A DNA stretch of 64,000 bases from Aquisalimonas sp. 2447 (GTDB taxonomy: Bacteria; Pseudomonadota; Gammaproteobacteria; Nitrococcales; Aquisalimonadaceae): NCBI RefSeq assembly GCF_012044895.1, contig NZ_CP050695.1:3688501-3752500 (forward strand), in the 5' to 3' direction. Positions 17,560 through 26,822 of the stretch are shown here, in pieces (within the stretch, counting starts at the first letter, position 1; every line of letters starts with the position of its first letter). The translations under genes and the position numbers were made by a program. The notes beneath the pieces are model-generated. The model was not told the origin of the DNA. It saw only the letters and a program-made list of their open reading frames with translations, and ran no database searches.

Positions 17560-18210
17560 TCAGCGCCACCGCCGCTGATTCTCTGCCACCCGGTCCTGCC
17601 GGTGTTCGGGTTCGCTCTGCTCGAAGGCCACCGTCGGTTCACGACCGTCGTGTTCGTCGTCGGAGCCGGCAACCTGCTCGTCGATCCCGGTGACCACCGG
17701 CTCGTCCCCATCGAACTCGTCCGTGGTGGCGTGCACCACCGGCTCGGGCTCAGGTTCAGGCTCGGGTTCCGGCTGGGCCTCGGCCCGGAAAGCCGGTTGA
17801 TCCGCGCCGACACCTTCCTGGCTTTGCCAATGGCCGAGCTGCGCCACGGATTCCTCGTCGGTGGAGCGGCTTTCGCCGACAAACTGCCCACCGGGCTCAA
17901 TGACGAAGCTGCGGCTGGAGACCTCCCCCAGAACACGTCCCTTGTTGACGATCTCCAGGCTGTCGCACTCGATGCGACCGCGTGCATAGCCGCTGACCAC
18001 CATGCGGTGCGCCCGGATCTCGCCTTCAAAGCTGCCCTCGGCACCGATGGAAACGTCACTGGCAGAGTCGATCTGACCCTCGATACGGCCATCGATATGG
18101 ACGTTGCCCTCGGGCGACAGGTCACCCACCAGCGTGGTACCCGCGGCAATGATGGTGGTGCCGCCACCGCGGCGCTTGGCCGGTTTGCTCTTGCTTCCGA
18201 ACAATCCCAT
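17560..18210 (-). CDS. bactofilin with acidic Glu-Pro tail
   Basis: 216 aa. Residues about 15-120 are a bactofilin domain, a right-handed beta-helix that self-assembles into non-nucleotide-dependent filaments: TTIIAAGTTLVGDLSPEGNVHIDGRIEGQID, then GSFEGEIRAHRMVVSGYARGRIECDSLEIVNKGRVLGEVSS. The N-terminus MGLFGSKSKPAKRRG is short and basic, as in membrane-associated bactofilins. The tail carries seven Pro-Glu pairs followed by an acidic, Gln-rich stretch. ATG 18210 is chosen over an upstream in-frame start because the family starts with this tail and GAGGAG precedes it. Probably in one unit with the actin-like gene. Confidence 0.92.
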   Translation of the reverse strand: MGLFGSKSKPAKRRGGGTTIIAAGTTLVGDLSPEGNVHIDGRIEGQIDSASDVSIGAEGSFEGEIRAHRMVVSGYARGRIECDSLEIVNKGRVLGEVSSRSFVIEPGGQFVGESRSTDEESVAQLGHWQSQEGVGADQPAFRAEAQPEPEPEPEPEPVVHATTDEFDGDEPVVTGIDEQVAGSDDEHDGREPTVAFEQSEPEHRQDRVAENQRRWR

Positions 18211-18373
18211 GCTGTTTCGGCTCCTCACATCGTGCGACCCGTTCTCCCCCGCGGGCGACCGGTCGGCGCAGTCGTTAGTTCCCCACACGGTACGCGCTTT
18301 GCAGCGTCCGGACTGTGGAGTACATCACACGCACCCCCGACCATTGCCCCGGCCGCCCCTCCCTAATGTTTCC

Positions 18374-19189
18374 CTAACGCTGACACCCGGAACAATAGCA
18401 GGTGCTGCGCTGGCCCACTTGAATCAGGCGCAGCGGGGCGCCACAGGCACGACAGGGTTGGCCGGCGCGGCCGTACACGGACAGCGACTGACGGAAGTAG
18501 CCGGGACGACCGCCACTGCCGACGAAATCCCGCAGCGTGGTCCCACCGGCATCGATGGCTTCGGTCAGCACGGCCTGCACCGCAGCCGCCAGTTCCCCAT
18601 AGCGCCGGCGGCTGACACGCCCGGCAGCCCGGGCCGGGTGGATGCCCGCACGAAACAGGGCCTCGGCGGCATAGATGTTGCCAACACCGACTACCGTCGC
18701 TGCATCCATGATGAAGGCCTTGACCGCCTGTCGCCGCCCACGGGAGCGCTGGTAAAGCCACTCCCCGGTGAAGCCGTCGCCCAGCGGCTCCGGCCCCAGC
18801 CGGGCCAGCAGAGGGTGGCTGCCGCCATCGCCGGGGGCCAGGTGAACGCTGCCAAACCGACGGGGGTCGGTGAAGCGAAGCACCTGACCGTGCGAGAAAA
18901 CCAGATCCAGGTGCGCATGGGGCTCGGGGGGCGTTCTGGCAGGGACCAGGCGGAGACTGCCGGACATGCCCAGGTGCAGTAACAGGGTGTCAGCGTCGAG
19001 CCGGAACAGCAGGTACTTGGCGCGCCGATCGACTGCGCTGACCTGGCGCCCCCGCAGCCGCTGCGGCAGGTCCTCCGCCACCGGCCAGCGCAACCGGTGG
19101 TCGCGGACCACGACGTCGCTGATGGTGGCGCGGCTCACATGGGGCGCCACGCCCCGGCGCGTGGTCTCCACCTCGGGCAGTTCGGGCAT
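18374..19189 (-). CDS. mutM: formamidopyrimidine-DNA glycosylase MutM (Fpg)
   Basis: 271 aa. The enzyme removes 8-oxoguanine and ring-opened purines and nicks the abasic site. The catalytic N-terminus after Met removal is [12 protein letters not shown], the helix-two-turn-helix segment contains [12 protein letters not shown], and the C-terminal zinc finger is C-x2-C-x16-C-x2-C ([18 protein letters not shown]). All key residues are present. The start ATG 19189 gives exactly the conserved N-terminus; the longer open frame upstream overlaps the next gene. Confidence 0.97.
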   Translation of the reverse strand: MPELPEVETTRRGVAPHVSRATISDVVVRDHRLRWPVAEDLPQRLRGRQVSAVDRRAKYLLFRLDADTLLLHLGMSGSLRLVPARTPPEPHAHLDLVFSHGQVLRFTDPRRFGSVHLAPGDGGSHPLLARLGPEPLGDGFTGEWLYQRSRGRRQAVKAFIMDAATVVGVGNIYAAEALFRAGIHPARAAGRVSRRRYGELAAAVQAVLTEAIDAGGTTLRDFVGSGGRPGYFRQSLSVYGRAGQPCRACGAPLRLIQVGQRSTCYCSGCQR

Positions 19190-19205
19190 GGTGATGGCTT
19201 TCCTT

Positions 19206-20033
19206 TCAGGGCTCCCGCCCGGTGACCAGGTATTCGCGCAACTCCTGGTTGAAGACGTAGGCGACCCCGGAGTCCAGGTCCACCAGGCGGATCTCGCCAT
19301 CCTCCTCGGCCCGGACGAAACGCCGCTGGCTACCGTCCGCCATGGTGATCGTGACCTCCGGTTCCGCCTCCGGCGGCTCATCCAGCGGGCGTGCCACCAG
19401 AGCCTCGACACTACGCCAGTCCGACATCAGTTCGGCAGCGTCCACACCGACGGCATCGCCTTCAGTGCGCCAACCGTCACCGTCCTGACGAATACCGAGC
19501 CCCGGCGCTTCCAGCGCCACCGGCTCACCGCGGTCGCCGATGACATGGCGGTCGAGGAAATTCCACCACGGCCCGCCGATCAGCGGCATCAGATCGTCCG
19601 GCACCAGGTGGATCCGCTCATCCACCATGGCGTAGCGCAGCCCGTCCACCGCATCCGTCTCGCCCAGGCCGACCCCGGTGCCGTTGAAGGCCAGCTTCAC
19701 CTCCGGGGGGAACAACCCCACCCGGTCCGGATCGATCTCGTCCATGGCGTAACTGGCCTGGGCCGGGGCCCGGGTGAGCTCCAGCAGTTGCTCGACATGG
19801 AAATCGCTGGCGCGGGTCTCCACTGGTTCGGTAATCCACCAACCCTCATCACGACGCTCCATGCGCAGGGTGCGGCCGTCCTGTTGCTGCAGGCGGACGA
19901 CCTGAACCTCTGCCGGCGTGAGCTCCGTCAGGCGCGGCGTGGCGTTGTCGCGCTGCAGATCCAGCCAAGCCACCGCTGCGAGCCCCGCCGCCAGCAGCAG
20001 GATGACAAGATTGATGGCCAGCCGGCGCCGCAT
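19206..20033 (-). CDS. DUF4340 family membrane-anchored protein
   Basis: 275 aa. One N-terminal membrane segment ([22 protein letters not shown]) is followed by an extracytoplasmic domain with two similar beta-rich halves: [34 protein letters not shown] and [30 protein letters not shown]. The motif of a D/G-rich strand followed by WW or W is the DUF4340 pattern. These proteins occur next to Gld-type ABC transporters. The start is 8 bases after the stop of the upstream GldG-like gene, so it is the last gene of that operon before mutM. Confidence 0.82.
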   Translation of the reverse strand: MRRRLAINLVILLLAAGLAAVAWLDLQRDNATPRLTELTPAEVQVVRLQQQDGRTLRMERRDEGWWITEPVETRASDFHVEQLLELTRAPAQASYAMDEIDPDRVGLFPPEVKLAFNGTGVGLGETDAVDGLRYAMVDERIHLVPDDLMPLIGGPWWNFLDRHVIGDRGEPVALEAPGLGIRQDGDGWRTEGDAVGVDAAELMSDWRSVEALVARPLDEPPEAEPEVTITMADGSQRRFVRAEEDGEIRLVDLDSGVAYVFNQELREYLVTGREP

Positions 20034-20040
20034 GTCCGCC

Positions 20041-21393
20041 TCAGCCGCGCCGGCGGCGCCACCAGGCCCAGCCGGCGGCGCCCAGCCAGACCGCGGGAAT
20101 GGCGACAAGAAAACCGAAACCGATGACGATCATTTGCGCGCTGCTGAGCTCCAGGGTCTGGTCGGGCGCGGCACGGGCGGGTACAGCGCCGGCGCCGGAA
20201 CCGTCGGTGAGCCAGTCCACCAGCTGCAGGCCCAGTTCCATGTTGGCACCGTTGCCTACATAGGCGTTGGCGAGGAACTCGGCGTTGCCCACGACGGCCA
20301 CCCGCTGTTCCCGTGTCTCATCCAGGGCGCGTGTCAGGGTGAGCCCCAGAGTGACCGGGCCCCGCCGGTCTCCGGCATCGGCGTCGAACTCGGGGCTGTC
20401 CGGGTCACCCGTCTCGACCCAGTGGCGTTCCTCGCTGCGCAGCAACTGACTGATCTGCCAGCGCTCGTCGGCGGCGTCGGTGAGTTCCAGGGCGCGGGCA
20501 CCTACGAACAACGACACGCCTTCCAGGTTGTCTACCACCGGATGCCGCGGATGATCGCCGAGGACCAGCAGGCGCGGATTATCCACGCCCAGCAGCTCCT
20601 CGGCCCGCGGCTCCACCACCTGACCGGGCAGAATCTCGATGGCCAGCGCCTCGGCCAGGAAGTCCAGCCGCTCGCGGTCGCCATCGTCCACCAACCAGAG
20701 CAGATTCCCGCCCTGCTCCACCCAATCGGTTACCGCAGCTTCGGCGCCGGGAAGCCAGTCACTGCGCGGCCCGGCGATCACCAGCACACCGGCCTCCTCG
20801 GGCACCCCGTCCTCCAGCGCGGTAATCGCCTCCAGTGCGTGTCCCTGGTCACCCAGGTGCTGCCCGAAACTGCCCAGATCGTGATTCGCCTCCCCCCGCA
20901 GGTCCCGCTCCCCATGCCCCTGCGGATAGACCACTGGCCGGCCGTCGGTACCGGCAAGCGAGGCAATGGCTGCACTCAGGCGCGGTTCACTCGGCGCGGC
21001 CACGCGCTCCTGGCGGCCCTGGTACTCCACCACCATCTCGCCCTGCCCTTCGACGCCGAACTGGCGCACCAGATCCGGGCGGGCATCGGGGTTGATGGCG
21101 CGAAAGCGTAAATCGGAGTGATGGCGCTGATAGCGCTCCACCAGTCGCTCGATGTGGCCGGCGAGGAAGTCGTCAGGGCGCACGAAGGCAACGATGTCCA
21201 GCCGGTCGTCGAGCTCCTCCAGCAGTTCGATGCTGCCATCCGCCAGCTCACCCCGGCCGGCGGTGGACCACTCCGTGGCCAGGGTGTAACGGGTGCTGAG
21301 CCAGGCAACCAGCGCCAGCACCAGGACCAGGGCGATGCCGGTGGCGGCGCTGTTGAGATGCAGCCACAACCGGGTGTGTCGATCAATACGCAT
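20041..21393 (-). CDS. GldG-like ABC transporter auxiliary protein
   Basis: 450 aa. An N-terminal membrane helix (ATGIALVLVLALVAWLSTRY), a large periplasmic domain and a C-terminal membrane helix (MIVIGFGFLVAIPAVWLGAAGWAWW) give the topology of the GldG/IFT52-type proteins. Typical segments are WSTAGRGELADGSIELLEELDD, LRFRAINPDARPDLVRQFGV, VLVIAGPRSDWLPGAEAAVTDWVEQGGNLLWLVDD and VAVVGNAEFLANAYVGNGAN. In Flavobacterium, GldAFG supports gliding, but in proteobacteria this cluster is widespread and its substrate is unknown. It lies 18 bp downstream of the permease gene. Confidence 0.88.
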   Translation of the reverse strand: MRIDRHTRLWLHLNSAATGIALVLVLALVAWLSTRYTLATEWSTAGRGELADGSIELLEELDDRLDIVAFVRPDDFLAGHIERLVERYQRHHSDLRFRAINPDARPDLVRQFGVEGQGEMVVEYQGRQERVAAPSEPRLSAAIASLAGTDGRPVVYPQGHGERDLRGEANHDLGSFGQHLGDQGHALEAITALEDGVPEEAGVLVIAGPRSDWLPGAEAAVTDWVEQGGNLLWLVDDGDRERLDFLAEALAIEILPGQVVEPRAEELLGVDNPRLLVLGDHPRHPVVDNLEGVSLFVGARALELTDAADERWQISQLLRSEERHWVETGDPDSPEFDADAGDRRGPVTLGLTLTRALDETREQRVAVVGNAEFLANAYVGNGANMELGLQLVDWLTDGSGAGAVPARAAPDQTLELSSAQMIVIGFGFLVAIPAVWLGAAGWAWWRRRRG

Positions 21394-21411
21394 ATACGAA
21401 CCTGTCCCTGT

Positions 21412-22170
21412 TCATCCCGCCTGCAGCCGCAGCCCGTCCAGACGCTTGATGGTAAAGCCGAGAAAGCCGGTGACCAGCACCAGGAAGTAGACAATATCGG
21501 TGGACACTACCCGGCCCTGCACCAGCGTTTCGTAGTGAGGTAGCAGCGCCAGATAGCCGGTGAGCGGGTCGTCGCCGTCCACCACTGCGTTGATACCGAG
21601 CAGCGCCAACATGATTCCCGCCGTCAGCACCACGGCCACGGGCGGCTGAATGGTGATACTGGAGGCGAACAAGGCCACGCTGGCCATGGTGGCTGCCAGC
21701 AGCAACAGCGCCAGGCCGGCGGCCGCCAGACGGCCGAGATCCAGCTCGGTGCCCAGCATCAGGGCCAGCGGCATGAGCAGCCAGGTGGCCACCAGCACCA
21801 GCAGGAACGCCAGGGCCGCCAGGTACTTGCCCAGCACCATCTCGGTGACCGAAATCGGTGAGGAATACAGCAGCCGCAAGCCTCCACTGCGCCGCTCCTC
21901 GGCCAGCAGCCGCATGGCCAGCAGCGCCGCGGCCAGCAGCAGCATACCCAGCACCACGACACTGCCGAAGAACGGCATGAGCACCAGATCGGTAACACCC
22001 ATGGGGCTGTTGGTGCGCACCAGCATGGGCTGGTAATGGGCCTGGAACTGCTCCACCAGCGACAGGAACCACCAGGCACTGACCGCCTGGCTCACCGCCA
22101 GCACGATCCACGGCAGCGGTGAGGCGAACAACATCCGGAGTTCCCGGGCAGCCAGGGAAAACGTCATCAT
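21412..22170 (-). CDS. ABC-2 type permease, GldF-like
   Basis: 252 aa with six hydrophobic segments, the ABC-2 permease layout. The first begins PLPWIVLAVSQAVSAWWFLSL; later ones include VLGMLLLAAALLAMRLLAEERRSGGLRLL, where the EERRSGGLRLLYSSP turn is the family signature that contacts the ATPase. ATG 22170 overlaps the stop of the ATPase gene, showing translational coupling; the longer open frame upstream lies within the ATPase gene. Confidence 0.88.
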   Translation of the reverse strand: MMTFSLAARELRMLFASPLPWIVLAVSQAVSAWWFLSLVEQFQAHYQPMLVRTNSPMGVTDLVLMPFFGSVVVLGMLLLAAALLAMRLLAEERRSGGLRLLYSSPISVTEMVLGKYLAALAFLLVLVATWLLMPLALMLGTELDLGRLAAAGLALLLLAATMASVALFASSITIQPPVAVVLTAGIMLALLGINAVVDGDDPLTGYLALLPHYETLVQGRVVSTDIVYFLVLVTGFLGFTIKRLDGLRLQAG

Positions 22171-23096
22171 GCGGCTGTCTCCTCTGCCGCCTCGGTGAGG
22201 TCCAGGAACACCTGCTCCAGCGTGCGGCGCTCGCGGCCAAGTTCCCGCAGCCCCCATCCCTGGCGCACACTCTCGGCCAGCACCCGGTCCAGCACCTCCT
22301 CGCCGGCAAGCTCCAGCAACACCCCGCCGACGGGGGCCGCCTCCACTGAAAGGACGCCGTCCACGGCGGCCAGAACCTGCTGATCCGGTGTCGCCTGGAA
22401 ACGCGCGAGGTAGCGCGGTTGGCCGCCCCCGGTCTCGGTGGCTGCACCACTGTAGATGGCCCGGCCGTGGTGCAGGATCGTGACCCGATCCGAGACCGCC
22501 TGCACCTCCGCAAGAATATGGCTGGAGAAGATAATGCCATGTTCCTGCCGCAGATCGGCGATCAGCTCCCGAATCCCCTGGACCTGACGCGGATCCAGGC
22601 CCACCGTAGGCTCATCCAGCACGATCAGCGCCGGCTCGTGAACGATGGCCTGGGCAATGCCCACCCGTTGCTGGTAACCCTTGGAGAGGTTGCGGATCAC
22701 ACGGTCAGCAACGCTCTCCAGGGCGCAGCGCGCGAGCACGCGCTCCACCGCCCCGGCGATCCGTGCCCTGGGCAAGCGGCGCAGCCGCGCCGTCCAGGCA
22801 AGGTAGTCACGGACCCTGGCGTCGGCCTGCAGCGGCGGAAGCTCAGGCAGGTAGCCCAGGCAGGCCTTGGCGCTGCGCGGGCTGTCGAGCAGGTCGTGAC
22901 CCGCGACAACGATGCTGCCCGCGGTGGGCGCCAGCACGCCACAGAGCATCTGCAAGGTGGTGGTCTTGCCGGCACCGTTGAGGCCCAGCAGCCCGAGCAC
23001 TTCCCCTCGGCACAGCCCCAGATCCACGCCCGCAACGGCGGTACGGGGCCCGAATCGGCGTTCCAGGCCGCGGGCCTTCAGCAAAATATCGGACAT
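22167..23096 (-). CDS. ABC transporter ATP-binding protein, GldA-like
   Basis: 309 aa. Walker A is GLNGAGKTTT, the Q loop lies near LGYLPELPPL, the ABC signature is NLSKGYQQRVGIAQA and Walker B is LIVLDEPTVGLDP, with H-switch SSHIL. The C-terminal 80 residues form the accessory domain common in ABC-2 exporters. It is the first gene of a four-gene operon (ATPase, permease, GldG-like, DUF4340). Start ATG 23096 gives MSDILLKARGLERRFG, matching the family; the longer open frame covers non-coding sequence. Confidence 0.92.
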   Translation of the reverse strand: MSDILLKARGLERRFGPRTAVAGVDLGLCRGEVLGLLGLNGAGKTTTLQMLCGVLAPTAGSIVVAGHDLLDSPRSAKACLGYLPELPPLQADARVRDYLAWTARLRRLPRARIAGAVERVLARCALESVADRVIRNLSKGYQQRVGIAQAIVHEPALIVLDEPTVGLDPRQVQGIRELIADLRQEHGIIFSSHILAEVQAVSDRVTILHHGRAIYSGAATETGGGQPRYLARFQATPDQQVLAAVDGVLSVEAAPVGGVLLELAGEEVLDRVLAESVRQGWGLRELGRERRTLEQVFLDLTEAAEETAA

Positions 23097-23163
23097 ACGG
23101 TCACCGTTCCCTCTGGTGCATGTCACCGGTGGCAGGTCGGCGCTACCGCGGCGAGCCACCGGT

Positions 23164-24375
23164 TCAGGCGCTGTACTGCTCGAGCACCGTGCGCGTCCAG
23201 TCAATGGCGTCCAGATAAGCCTGCAGCACGGTGTCCGGTGTATGCTGCCGGAGCTCCAGCCAGTCCCAGTCGCCAGCCTCGTAGTGGAGGACGCAATCGA
23301 GCACCTGCCCGGCAGGGCCCTGACGGTGCAGCAACGCCTGGTGGACATCCTGACTCAGGGGCAGTTCCGCGACCACTTCGGCCAGAGGCACATCCAGCAC
23401 CGCGTCCAGCCCGGAGAACAGGCCGACGGTGAAGAATGTATCCCCGTCGCCACCATGGAGCTGGCGCCCGAGCAACTCGCACATCCGCGCACGAACGGTG
23501 AGCATGGATATCAGTTCCGAGGGCTTGTCGTCCACTGCCGCGATGGCCATGAGAGACGCCCAGCGGCGCAGCTCGTTGAGCCCGAGATAGAGAATGGCCT
23601 GGCGTATGGAATCCAGCGGGCGTTGCAACTGATAGTAGGCGGAGTTGAGGTAGCGCAGCAGACGGTAACTCAGCCCCACGTCGGTACCGATGATGCGCTC
23701 GAGCTCGGCGACCTCCAGTTCCGGCTTCTGGATCGCCGCCAGCAGGCGCACGGTGGGCAGTCGGCTCGACGGAATCGCCGCGCCGCGGACGGTGCGCGGC
23801 CGGCTGAGGAAATAGCCCTGGAAATACTGGAAGCCGAGGTCCAGACAGTCCCGGAACTGTTGCCGGTCCTCGATCTTCTCCGCCAGCAGCCGCACCCCCG
23901 GGCGCTTGATCTGCTCAACGATCCGGGCAATCTCCCGCGCCGAGCGCCCTTCCACCTCGATCTTGACGATATCGGCGTACTCCACTAGGGGCAGGGTCTC
24001 GGGCGTGGGCTCGAAGTCGTCCAGGCAGATGCGCACCCCCGCCTTGCGCAGGGTCGCCAGCGCAGCCAGCACCTCCGGGTCCGGTGTTACCGTCTCCAGC
24101 ACCTCAAGGATAACGCCGCGGGTCGGGAGCGAGCGGTTCGCGGCCTCCTGCAGCAGGAACGCGCGCCCCACATTGACAAGCGCCGGATTGTGGCCGACCA
24201 GCTGCTCCAGACCGATGACCGTGAAGGTATTCATCAGCAGCTGCCGGGTGGCGACGTCCTCGTCCAGCACCTCGGCGCGCTGATCACCTTCCGCCGCGCG
24301 AAACAGGAGCTCGTAGCCGAACAGCCGCATATCACGGGTAAATACAGGCTGACGGGCAACAAAGACCGGCGTCAT
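23164..24375 (-). CDS. EAL-HDOD signalling protein with degenerate EAL domain
   Basis: 403 aa. The N-terminal half is an EAL-like domain (VARQPVFTRDMRLFGYELLFR) in which the EAL triad reads ELL, and LNT-like and metal-binding motifs are altered (VNVGRAFLL; LDDFEP keeps one Asp pair). It is therefore probably not an active c-di-GMP phosphodiesterase. The C-terminal half is an HDOD domain (IIGTDVGLSYRLLRYLNSAYY, AILYLGLNELRRWASLMAI). This YuxH-like arrangement is found in proteins that tune motility or biofilm. ATG 24375 has GGAGG 6 bases upstream. It lies between the rpmG terminator and the ABC operon. Confidence 0.9.
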   Translation of the reverse strand: MTPVFVARQPVFTRDMRLFGYELLFRAAEGDQRAEVLDEDVATRQLLMNTFTVIGLEQLVGHNPALVNVGRAFLLQEAANRSLPTRGVILEVLETVTPDPEVLAALATLRKAGVRICLDDFEPTPETLPLVEYADIVKIEVEGRSAREIARIVEQIKRPGVRLLAEKIEDRQQFRDCLDLGFQYFQGYFLSRPRTVRGAAIPSSRLPTVRLLAAIQKPELEVAELERIIGTDVGLSYRLLRYLNSAYYQLQRPLDSIRQAILYLGLNELRRWASLMAIAAVDDKPSELISMLTVRARMCELLGRQLHGGDGDTFFTVGLFSGLDAVLDVPLAEVVAELPLSQDVHQALLHRQGPAGQVLDCVLHYEAGDWDWLELRQHTPDTVLQAYLDAIDWTRTVLEQYSA

Positions 24376-24630
24376 TGCCACCCTCCGGGGCTCCGTCCCG
24401 GGCGGACAGGCCGCGGCCGGCGCCCGCCGTCAGTCACCCGGGAGAAGCGGCATTTGTACACTGCCGGTACGGCCATGATCGAGGGACATCCTTCGGAACC
24501 AGGCGTCAGTACACTCGCCGGGCCTGCCCATTGCAACGGGGCGGGCCGACTTCAACGAGGGTTCAACCGTACCACGGCTGACAGGATCTGCATCCCTGCC
24601 GGTGCCGGAAAATCCCGGTGACCGCCCAAA

Positions 24631-24668
24631 CGAAAGGGCCCGCATCCACCAGGGACACGGGCCCTTCG
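24631..24668 (-). terminator. terminator after rpmG
   Basis: A strong stem pairs AAGGGCCCG (24634-24642) with CGGGCCCTT (24658-24666), extended by CG/CG. It starts 30 bp after the rpmG stop on the minus strand. Only a short T-rich stretch follows. Apart from this hairpin I see nothing in the 322-bp gap 24376-24697. Confidence 0.7.
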
Positions 24669-24697
24669 CCGTCAGGAGACCGCTATCCTGCCTGACG

Positions 24698-24853
24698 TTA
24701 CTTGATCTTGGCTTCGCGGTAGAGAACGTGCTTGCGCGCTTTCGGGTCAAACTTTTTCATTTCCAGTTTGCCCGGGGTGTTGCGCTTGTTCTTGTCGGTC
24801 GTATAGAAGTGACCGGTTCCCGCAGTGGATACCATCCGGATCTTGTCGCGCAT
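24698..24853 (-). CDS. rpmG: 50S ribosomal protein L33
   Basis: 51 aa, the normal size. The sequence [22 protein letters not shown] and [21 protein letters not shown]-like C-terminus (here [20 protein letters not shown]) are diagnostic for gammaproteobacterial L33. It lacks the zinc-binding cysteines, so it is the zinc-independent (C-minus) type. ATG 24853 is 11 bp after the rpmB stop, and a terminator hairpin follows. Confidence 0.97.
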   Translation of the reverse strand: MRDKIRMVSTAGTGHFYTTDKNKRNTPGKLEMKKFDPKARKHVLYREAKIK

Positions 24854-24864
24854 GACCGACCTCC

Positions 24865-25101
24865 TCAGACCTTTTCGCCGCGACCGCGGAGCTCGGCCAG
24901 CACCGTGTCGATGCCCCGCTTGTCGATGGTCCGCAGCCCCTTGTTGGAGACGCGCAGACGCACCCAGCGCTGCTCGCTCTCCACCCAGAAACGATGAAAT
25001 TGCAGATTCGGCAAGAACCGACGCCGCGTCTTGTTGTTCGCGTGGGAAACATTGTTCCCCACCGCCGGGCGTTTGCCCGTTACCTGACACACCTTGGACA
25101 T
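24865..25101 (-). CDS. rpmB: 50S ribosomal protein L28
   Basis: 78 aa, the usual length. [33 protein letters not shown] and the C-terminal [19 protein letters not shown] are diagnostic. The start has GGAGG about 9 bases upstream. It is the first gene of rpmB-rpmG, driven by the promoter at 25156-25184. In many gammaproteobacteria rpmBG follows radC directly; here they are separated by about 23 kb, so that link has been rearranged. Confidence 0.97.
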   Translation of the reverse strand: MSKVCQVTGKRPAVGNNVSHANNKTRRRFLPNLQFHRFWVESEQRWVRLRVSNKGLRTIDKRGIDTVLAELRGRGEKV

Positions 25102-25155
25102 TGGGATTCCGCCTCCTGAATTCGGCACGCCGCCCCTGCGGGCGGAGAGTCGCGT

Positions 25156-25184
25156 TTTATACCAGTAACGACCTTCGGGATCAA
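25156..25184 (-). promoter_or_regulatory. sigma-70 promoter for rpmBG
   Basis: On the minus strand TTGATC (complement 25179-25184) and TATAAA (complement 25156-25161) are separated by exactly 17 bases, and TGG immediately precedes the -10 as in extended -10 promoters. The predicted start lies about 50 bp upstream of rpmB. Confidence 0.75.
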
Positions 25185-25209
25185 GGCGAGCGGTATTTTT
25201 TGCCGGGCA

Positions 25210-25237
25210 CTTGAAACCCGCCCGAGCGCCCACATCT
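25210..25237 (+). promoter_or_regulatory. sigma-32 (RpoH) type promoter for hsp20
   Basis: CTTGAAA (25210-25216), a 13-base spacer, then CCACATCT (25230-25237). The E. coli sigma-32 consensus is CTTGAAA-N11-14-CCCCATNT, so the -35 is perfect and the -10 has one mismatch. It lies about 48 bp upstream of the hsp20 start, pointing at a chaperone gene, and rpoH is in the same window. Confidence 0.8.
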
Positions 25238-25284
25238 AAGGCAGCAGAGGTAAGTGTTTCGACAGACAAATCAGGAGGTTGACC

Positions 25285-25728
25285 ATGAACATCCGTCGCT
25301 ATGAACCCTGGAGCGTGCTGAATCAGCTCAGCAACGAAATGAACTCCCTGTTCGCCAACAGCGGCCAGCAGCTTGGTGATCCGAGCACCATGGCCACCAG
25401 TGACTGGGTACCGGCAGTGGACATCCAGGAAGAGCAGGACCGCTACCTGATCAAGGCGGACGTCCCCGGTGTGAAACCGGATGACATCGACGTGCAGATG
25501 GAGAACGGCATACTCACCATCAAGGGTGAGCGTAGCGCCGAAGATGTCCGCGAGGACAACGGCTACCGCCGGGTCGAGCGCATCCGGGGCGCATTCCATC
25601 GCCGCTTCACCCTGCCCGACACCGCCGATGCCGAGAACATCACCGCCACCAGTCGGGACGGTGTGCTGGAGGTGGTGATTCCGAAACAGGACAAGGTGCA
25701 GCCACGGCGCATCACGGTGAAGGGGTAA
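25285..25728 (+). CDS. Hsp20/IbpA-type small heat-shock protein
   Basis: 147 aa ATP-independent holdase that binds unfolding proteins. The alpha-crystallin domain runs from [30 protein letters not shown] to [10 protein letters not shown], with the signature [20 protein letters not shown] and the conserved A/G-x-L-like motif GVLEVVIP. The N-terminal [20 protein letters not shown] is typical of class A proteins. ATG 25285 has a perfect AGGAGG 6 bases upstream. It is the first gene of a heat-shock cluster behind a sigma-32-like promoter. Confidence 0.95.
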   Translation: MNIRRYEPWSVLNQLSNEMNSLFANSGQQLGDPSTMATSDWVPAVDIQEEQDRYLIKADVPGVKPDDIDVQMENGILTIKGERSAEDVREDNGYRRVERIRGAFHRRFTLPDTADAENITATSRDGVLEVVIPKQDKVQPRRITVKG

Positions 25729-25738
25729 TGCGACACGG

Positions 25739-25767
25739 CGTACGCCGCGGGCTCCCTGCGGCGTACG
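25739..25767. repeat. hairpin between hsp20 and the DnaJ-like gene
   Basis: Perfect 10-bp arms CGTACGCCGC (25739-25748) and GCGGCGTACG (25758-25767) flank a 9-base loop, 11 bp after the hsp20 stop. It has no T-run, so it may be an attenuator or an RNA-stability element separating a high-output small heat-shock gene from downstream genes. Confidence 0.6.
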
Positions 25768-25828
25768 CGGTAACGCACCTGGAACAATGAACCGGCACGT
25801 AACGACGGCTGCGAGGTGATGCGCGCGT

Positions 25829-26809
25829 ATGGAATACAAGGATTACTACAAGACGCTGGGCGTTGACCGCAACGCCGGCCAGGACGAGATCAAGAAGGCG
25901 TACCGGCGTCTTGCGCGCAAGTATCACCCGGATGTCAGCAAGGAAAAGGACGCCGAAGCGCGGTTCAAGGAAGTCAGCGAGGCCTACGAGGTGCTGGGTG
26001 ACCCGGAAAAGCGGGCCACTTATGACAAGCTCGGCAGCAGCTGGCACCAGGGCCAGGACTTCCGGCCACCGCCCGGCTGGGAATACCGCACTGGTCGCGG
26101 CGGTGCCGATGCGGACTCGGTGTTCAGCGATTTCTTCGAGTCCATCTTCGGCGGCGGCGACCCGTTCGGGGCGGGCGATCCCTTCGGTGGTGGCGGCCGT
26201 GCCCGGGGATTCCATGCCCGTGGCGGGCCAGGGGGACGCAGCCAGGGGTTTCGTACCCGCGGCGAGGACCAGCACGCCACCATCACCATCTCGCTGGAGG
26301 ATGCCTACCACGGCGCCGCCCGGACCCTGAACCTGCAGACGCACAAGGAGGACGGCACCGTGGAGCCACGACAGGTGCGGGTGAAGATCCCGCCGGGGGT
26401 GACCCAGGGCAAGCAGATCCGGCTCGCCGGCCAGGGCCCGCCCGGCATGGGCGGCGGCCCACGGGGTGATCTGTACCTGGAGGTCAACATCGCCCCGCAT
26501 CGGCAGTACGAACTGCGGGGCAGGAACATTCACCTGCAGTTGCCCATCACGCCCTGGGAAGCGGCCCTGGGCGCCACGGTGAAGGTGCCGACGCTGGGCG
26601 GATGGATTGACATGAAGATCCCTCCCGGGTCGCAGAACGGTCAGCAGCTGCGGCTCAAGGGCCGCGGCCTGCCCGGGAAGTCACCGGGGGATCAGCATGT
26701 GGAGTTGAACATCGTGACACCGAAGGCGGACACCGAAGGCGCCCGGGAGCTCTATGAACGCATGAGCCGGGAGATGCCCATGAATCCGCGCGAGAATCTG
26801 ACCGTCTGA
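25829..26809 (+). CDS. cbpA: CbpA-like DnaJ-family co-chaperone
   Basis: 326 aa. The J domain is complete with HPD ([15 protein letters not shown]) and can stimulate DnaK ATPase. A Gly/Phe-rich linker follows ([17 protein letters not shown]). The cysteine-rich zinc region of DnaJ is absent and the protein goes directly to the two C-terminal substrate-binding domains ([41 protein letters not shown]), as in CbpA. It lies between two hsp20 genes, so it probably hands clients of the small heat-shock proteins to DnaK. Confidence 0.93.
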   Translation: MEYKDYYKTLGVDRNAGQDEIKKAYRRLARKYHPDVSKEKDAEARFKEVSEAYEVLGDPEKRATYDKLGSSWHQGQDFRPPPGWEYRTGRGGADADSVFSDFFESIFGGGDPFGAGDPFGGGGRARGFHARGGPGGRSQGFRTRGEDQHATITISLEDAYHGAARTLNLQTHKEDGTVEPRQVRVKIPPGVTQGKQIRLAGQGPPGMGGGPRGDLYLEVNIAPHRQYELRGRNIHLQLPITPWEAALGATVKVPTLGGWIDMKIPPGSQNGQQLRLKGRGLPGKSPGDQHVELNIVTPKADTEGARELYERMSREMPMNPRENLTV

Positions 26810-26822
26810 GGCAGGTGAGGCC

